54,566 nt of DNA, taken from positions 1 to 54,566 of the forward strand of contig CAZYEJ010000010.1 of assembly GCA_964646435.1 (NCBI GenBank), in the 5' to 3' direction. The position numbers and the translations under genes are program-made. The DNA is from UBA3076 sp964646435 (GTDB taxonomy: Bacteria > Desulfobacterota > Dissulfuribacteria > Dissulfuribacterales > UBA3076). This document shows positions 51,238 to 54,566 of the stretch, piece by piece (positions within the stretch are counted from its first letter, which is position 1; each line of letters begins with the position of its first letter). The notes beneath the pieces are model-generated. The model saw nothing but the letters and a program-made list of their open reading frames with translations, was not told the origin of the DNA and made no database searches.

Positions 51238-52200
51238 TCATGAGAGTTTTTCGAGTGCCTCGACGGCAGCTTCCATAACTTCGTCGGAATAAGGACCTTT
51301 GCGAACACTGTTGAGTTTCGGGATCACACTCAGATCCTTTGATTCACCCAGAATATAAAGGATATCGCCTTTGACCTTATCGTCTACCTGGAAAAACCGG
51401 TCCCACAAAGGCGCGATAACCTGCAAGGCCATTTCTTTACGCTCTTCGGCAAGAAATTCAAACGTCACCATGGCACCAAGACGAATTTGCCATTTCGTAT
51501 GTGTCAGCAGATTCAGAAACGCAGGATAGATTTTCCCGCTTTTTATCATCATCTGCGCCAGACCCGCGGCATCACCCTGCTCTATGATCTTTCTGAGCGA
51601 ATCGGTACCGAGCTGGGAAGGATCCCGGGTGAGCATCATATGGACGAGTTCTTCGAGCTGAATCTCTCCTGTCCAACGAAACTGATCATCCAGTATAACC
51701 GTGGGCACCGACTGGACGTGATCTTTTTCGGCCCTTTCAGAGAACAGGGTACCATCGATAACAGTGATATAAATCAGACTTTCCGAGGCGGCAAGGGTCA
51801 GCAGCAAGGTCACTACCTGGGGACAAAAGGGACATTGGGGGGCAATATAGACCTTCAGCATCGCAGGGACCTTAAGCTGATTAAGGTCGTCCCGAACAGG
51901 TAAAGCCAGTTTCCCTGCAAGCATGTCCCGTCCACTCAGTGCATCCAGGAACGGGACCAGCTCTTTTCCCAGAGGCACGGCCTGATAGCTTATATTCTCC
52001 CCGATGCTGATTTCCGGTGCCTGTTCGCCGTCATTCTCCTCTCTTTCTATCCGGACGCCTGGAGCCAGACGGGTAAAGTCCTCGCAAAACTCCTGAATTT
52101 GCTTGCTGCGATGGTCTTCTGCCCGGATAAAACCGATCCGGATTTCTCCGTCGATCTTCCTGTACCACTCTGTTATGATCGATTCGTCCTCGGGAGTCAT
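51238..52200 (-). CDS. PDO/glutaredoxin-like protein fused to HEAT repeats
   Basis: 320 residues. The first 200 resemble protein disulfide oxidoreductases with two thioredoxin folds. The first half has lost its active site, while the second has YIAPQCPFCPQVV (CPFC) and the cis-Pro QSVPTVILDD. From about residue 215 two or three HEAT-like helices follow (WQIRLGAMVTFEFLAEERK, DKVKGDILYILGESKD). No signal peptide, so it is cytoplasmic. The combination suggests a redox enzyme with a built-in docking arm. ATG at 52200. Confidence 0.8.
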   Translation of the reverse strand: MTPEDESIITEWYRKIDGEIRIGFIRAEDHRSKQIQEFCEDFTRLAPGVRIEREENDGEQAPEISIGENISYQAVPLGKELVPFLDALSGRDMLAGKLALPVRDDLNQLKVPAMLKVYIAPQCPFCPQVVTLLLTLAASESLIYITVIDGTLFSERAEKDHVQSVPTVILDDQFRWTGEIQLEELVHMMLTRDPSQLGTDSLRKIIEQGDAAGLAQMMIKSGKIYPAFLNLLTHTKWQIRLGAMVTFEFLAEERKEMALQVIAPLWDRFFQVDDKVKGDILYILGESKDLSVIPKLNSVRKGPYSDEVMEAAVEALEKLS

Positions 52201-52224
52201 AATAGTCGCTTCTATACAGAATTA

Positions 52225-52611
52225 TTATGTCAATCGTCTAGGATTAAGGAAAAGCTTTATATAACCATCCGGTCGGACTTCAGCCAGAAGTTTTTTAGCC
52301 CGTCTGGATATCTCCAGCATATGCTTCGCCCCTTCAGACTGTCCATCCCAGAAATTGATCACAAAATCTGCTGACCTGAGCAATACCTCATTTCTCATCA
52401 TAGTGGCATTTAGCCCGTGCTTCTCCCACTCCGAAGGAATAATCTTCCATTCAAGTCCTGTTTCGCAGGCATAGCGCTCGCCTAGACGATCAGCCCCAGG
52501 AGCATTTCCAGAAAGTACAACGTCTCCGTCAATCAGCAAATACTTCAGTACACCTTGGGCCAATTCATAGGATTCTATACTACGAGAACCTCCTACAGCC
52601 ACTCTTGCCAT
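52225..52611 (-). CDS. SLOG/DUF2493-type protein
   Basis: 128 residues with a Rossmann-like fold of the YspA/DUF2493 group. The N-terminus VAVGGSRSIESYELA and the loop VVLSGNAPGADRLGERYA form the nucleotide-binding site (GGxRS and SGxAxGAD), followed by FVINFWDGQSEGAKHMLE. SLOG proteins bind or process nucleotide ligands, some in phage- or NAD-related signalling; the role here is unknown. ATG at 52611. It sits between the PDO-HEAT gene and a small hypothetical gene on the same strand. Confidence 0.82.
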   Translation of the reverse strand: MARVAVGGSRSIESYELAQGVLKYLLIDGDVVLSGNAPGADRLGERYACETGLEWKIIPSEWEKHGLNATMMRNEVLLRSADFVINFWDGQSEGAKHMLEISRRAKKLLAEVRPDGYIKLFLNPRRLT

Positions 52612-52682
52612 ACAAAGAGCCCCCTTTCATATAAAAAGTAAATCAAGCACACCCTCATGCCTAAATTAATCCCTTGAAGCCA

Positions 52683-52982
52683 TCATTCATCTTCTTCAGT
52701 GGGGTTTTCTCTGACAATATCCTTTACATTTTCAAGAATGTAGAGCACATCGTGAACGGTGACTTTGGAGTGTTCCTCACAAAAATCGTCAATTGCAACG
52801 AGAATACGTTCAGTTAATTCGTCAAACTGATCGACAGAAAGGTTGGTGGCAGGCTTCGAAGCCAGGAGGGAATCCAGATCGATGCCATAATACCCTGACA
52901 ACTCCTCCTTTATCTTTGCGAGCCTGTGGGCATGCCCTCGATCAGAACGTTTTTTATCCCGTATGCTTACAATTTTGCCCAT
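52683..52982 (-). CDS. Hypothetical protein
   Basis: 99 residues, starting MGKIVSIRDKKRSDRG. The middle reads YYGIDLDSLLASKPATN, followed by helical VDQFDELTERILVAIDDFC and an acidic tail (ENPTEEDE). I do not recognise the family. The ATG at 52982 has GGGGGA upstream, which favours it over an in-frame ATG five codons earlier. It may be cotranscribed with the SLOG-type gene 71 bases downstream. Confidence 0.6.
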   Translation of the reverse strand: MGKIVSIRDKKRSDRGHAHRLAKIKEELSGYYGIDLDSLLASKPATNLSVDQFDELTERILVAIDDFCEEHSKVTVHDVLYILENVKDIVRENPTEEDE

Positions 52983-53305
52983 TAAAATCCCCCACATGAA
53001 ATATTTTCTTAATACAGGCCGTTAATATTCTAGCTCAATCTATTGATCAGTGGCAAGTACTTTAAAATAAATTTAGGAATTATCACTTTTATCTAAAGCG
53101 AATTGTAACCGTTCACGGAGTTACAACGCCCATTTTACCGCAATTCACCGAACTGTAAGTGTTTACAGGGTACTGTAGATGCAAGGCGTACGGGTACGCA
53201 GACGTACTCCCTGTACTTCAAGTGCCCGACAACAAAGCAGATGCGGTGCCCTGTGAATGCTTACAGCGAATTGACATATTCCGGCACAATAAGTAGATTT
53301 CCACC
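52983..53305. other. Intergenic region with palindromic element
   Basis: 323 bases between divergent genes. The left 110 bases are A/T-rich with no clear motif; GTAACCGTTCACGGAGTTAC at 53105-53124 is a small imperfect palindrome. The rest is the element at 53141-53273. Confidence 0.55.
53141..53273. repeat. Palindromic element, copy 2 (about 133 bp)
   Basis: The left end CAATTCACCGAACTGTAAG pairs imperfectly with the right end CTTACAGCGAATTG, and TTTACAGGG faces CCCTGTGAA further in. The core GATGCAAGGCG, GACGTACT and GCAGATGCGG appears in the same order as in the element at 19359-19484 (read on its minus strand). The ends of the two copies differ, so they share a core more than termini. Confidence 0.65.
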
Positions 53306-54025
53306 ATGATTCTAGAAGAACTTACCATGCCAGCCTTTATAGAAGGTCTAACTAAAACCCGCACTATTATAGTGCCCTTTGGTGTTGTAGAGGAACACGG
53401 TCAGCATCTACCACTGGGGACCGACACGATCCATGCATATGAACTGGCCAAAGAAACCAGCAAGCATCGTCCTCTTTTCGTTGCGCCACCAGTGTGGTAC
53501 GGACTCTGCAGAAGCACAAGTCAACATGCCGGTACAATTACAATATCCGGAGATACCTTGAAAAGGCTTACTGTAGAACTTGCCACTTCACTTTATAATC
53601 AAGGGCTGAGAAATTTTGTACTCCTTTCTGGTCACGCCGGCGGCACTCACATGGCTGCCCTCACGGATGCAGGCGAAGCGGTACTGTCCAACCTTGAGAA
53701 AAGCCGGGTGGCAGTGTTATCTATCCTCGATCTGATAGCTAAAATTCCCGACGGAATTGTAGAAACAGAGAATGACTCGCATGCTGGTGAGGTAGAGACC
53801 TCATTAATGCTCCACCTGAGGCCGGCGCACATTGATGGTACAAGCCCTGAAGAGTATCCCTCCTTTCCCACACCCATACTGGCCAGAGATAAAAAGAGGT
53901 TCTGGCCCGGAGGCGTATGGGGTGATCCTTCAAAGGCCTCTCTTGAAAAGGGCAAAACTCTGCTTCAGAAAGAAGTTGAAGTCCTGTTGCGCTTGGTAAG
54001 CAGAATCGAGTCTTTTGATGGTTAA
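53306..54025 (+). CDS. Creatininase-family amidohydrolase
   Basis: 239 residues. Metal-binding motifs of the family are visible: VEEHGQHLPLGTDTIHA (Glu, His and Asp), LSGHAGGTHMAAL, and ENDSHAGEVETSLML with the late Glu. The family cleaves cyclic amides or other C-N bonds; members include creatininase and enzymes that trim peptide or cofactor precursors. The substrate is unknown, and no cofactor-precursor genes lie nearby in the window. ATG at 53306. Its end overlaps the start of the following TlpA-like gene by eight bases. Confidence 0.9.
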   Translation: MILEELTMPAFIEGLTKTRTIIVPFGVVEEHGQHLPLGTDTIHAYELAKETSKHRPLFVAPPVWYGLCRSTSQHAGTITISGDTLKRLTVELATSLYNQGLRNFVLLSGHAGGTHMAALTDAGEAVLSNLEKSRVAVLSILDLIAKIPDGIVETENDSHAGEVETSLMLHLRPAHIDGTSPEEYPSFPTPILARDKKRFWPGGVWGDPSKASLEKGKTLLQKEVEVLLRLVSRIESFDG

Positions 54026-54533
54026 GGCTGAAAAACGGATATTTATTTGCGTCCTTTTATCTCTGGTAGGGACAATTTGGTTGGCGGCCTGCCAGGGCAG
54101 TGCTGATCCTTCCAAGGCCCCTGATTTTACGCTTCTTAATTTCCAGGACGAATCCGTAAATCTGTCGGACTATAGAGGACAGATAGTGCTCATCAACTTC
54201 TTTTCCACCAACTGTCCTCCCTGTCGAGTAGAAATCCCTGACTTTATTCATCTGCAAGGTCAATATGGTTCAAAAGGTTTTGCCGTTATTGGGATATCCG
54301 TGGACCAGAATGGGAAAAGAATCCTTCCGGGATTTGTGCAGACATTAAGGATTAACTACCCTATACTGCTTGCCACATCAAAGGTGATAAGGGATTATGG
54401 AAATATCTATGCCCTTCCGGCATCTTTCTTGATTGACAGAGATCATCGAATTCTCAAACACTACACCGGTATGGTAACCAGGGACGAGCTGGAACCTATT
54501 ATAGTTAATGCATTAGGAACGGGAGATAAATAA
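54018..54533 (+). CDS. TlpA/ResA-like thioredoxin lipoprotein
   Basis: 171 residues. An N-terminal hydrophobic signal ends in the lipobox LAAC near residue 26, so the protein is anchored in the envelope facing the periplasm. The thioredoxin domain has FSTNCPPCRVEIP (CPPC), the peroxiredoxin-like extension IGISVDQNGK and the cis-Pro PASFLIDRD. Such proteins reduce disulfides, often in cytochrome c maturation. The ATG at 54018 is preferred over a TTG one codon upstream; it overlaps the creatininase gene by eight bases, so they are cotranslated. Confidence 0.9.
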   Translation: MVKAEKRIFICVLLSLVGTIWLAACQGSADPSKAPDFTLLNFQDESVNLSDYRGQIVLINFFSTNCPPCRVEIPDFIHLQGQYGSKGFAVIGISVDQNGKRILPGFVQTLRINYPILLATSKVIRDYGNIYALPASFLIDRDHRILKHYTGMVTRDELEPIIVNALGTGDK

Positions 54534-54566
54534 GTTGAACAAAAATTAACAGGATTTTTTGTTGTA

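Overview
The window looks like a piece of a Gram-negative bacterial chromosome, most likely from the Desulfobacterota (former Deltaproteobacteria). This is inferred from LpxC (an outer membrane with lipid A), a DUF2760/Hsp70 pair, an AmmeMemoRadiSam-type radical SAM enzyme, a fused ADP-forming acyl-CoA synthetase followed by an acetyl-CoA hydrolase/GNAT fusion, and dispersed palindromic repeats of a kind common in that group. TreT and a PDO-like redox protein may point to a warm habitat, but this is weak. No rRNA, intact tRNA or CRISPR array was seen.

Region 1 (about 1.0-18.0 kb) is an accessory, defence-rich and decaying island. Its left edge carries a 28-nt tRNA 3'-end fragment, a likely attachment-site scar, next to a 5'-truncated DnaJ-domain gene. 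It then holds, mostly on the minus strand, a YhaO/YhaN (SbcD/SbcC-like) nuclease-ATPase pair followed by a small ORF and a lipase-like hydrolase; two toxin-antitoxin pairs with PIN toxins; a truncated PEBP gene; remnants of a type 1 BREX system (PglX C-terminus and PglZ N-terminus); and a DUF4926 pair. On the plus strand there is a restriction system of helicase-nuclease plus beta-class adenine methyltransferase, whose methyltransferase is interrupted by one in-frame TAA. The right edge has a sigma-factor-like fragment and two fragments of REP-type (Y1) transposases.

Region 2 (18-31.9 kb) is core metabolism and RNA biology: glycerophosphodiesterase, ArfB-type ribosome rescue factor, lpxC, the rnc-era operon, ilvD, hisB, a lipoprotein, an RNB exoribonuclease, and a DUF2760-Hsp70-HEAT cassette.

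Region 3 (31.9-37 kb) is a stress block. An operon of DUF5752, TreT, OtsB and OtsA gives two routes to trehalose and is divergent from an Hsp20 gene. It is followed by a decayed stretch with remnants resembling a peptidase C-terminus and a TatC N-terminus.

Region 4 (37.3-54.5 kb) contains hemB with a degenerate receiver protein, a ClpX-like AAA+ ATPase with a long C-terminal extension, a DsbC-like oxidoreductase, a stand-alone AICAR-transformylase-type protein, a radical SAM enzyme, the acyl-CoA synthetase/hydrolase operon, exonuclease III, a PilZ protein, a PDO-HEAT fusion, a SLOG-type protein, a creatininase-family hydrolase and a TlpA-like lipoprotein.

The most unusual genome-scale signal is a set of intergenic loci built of short degenerate words (mostly 7, sometimes 8 or 9 bases). 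Each locus has its own word, usually arranged as facing arms of a hairpin; one lies inside a coding sequence. There is also a clean 149-bp MITE with an 8-bp target duplication, and a second family of about 130-bp palindromic elements in two copies.
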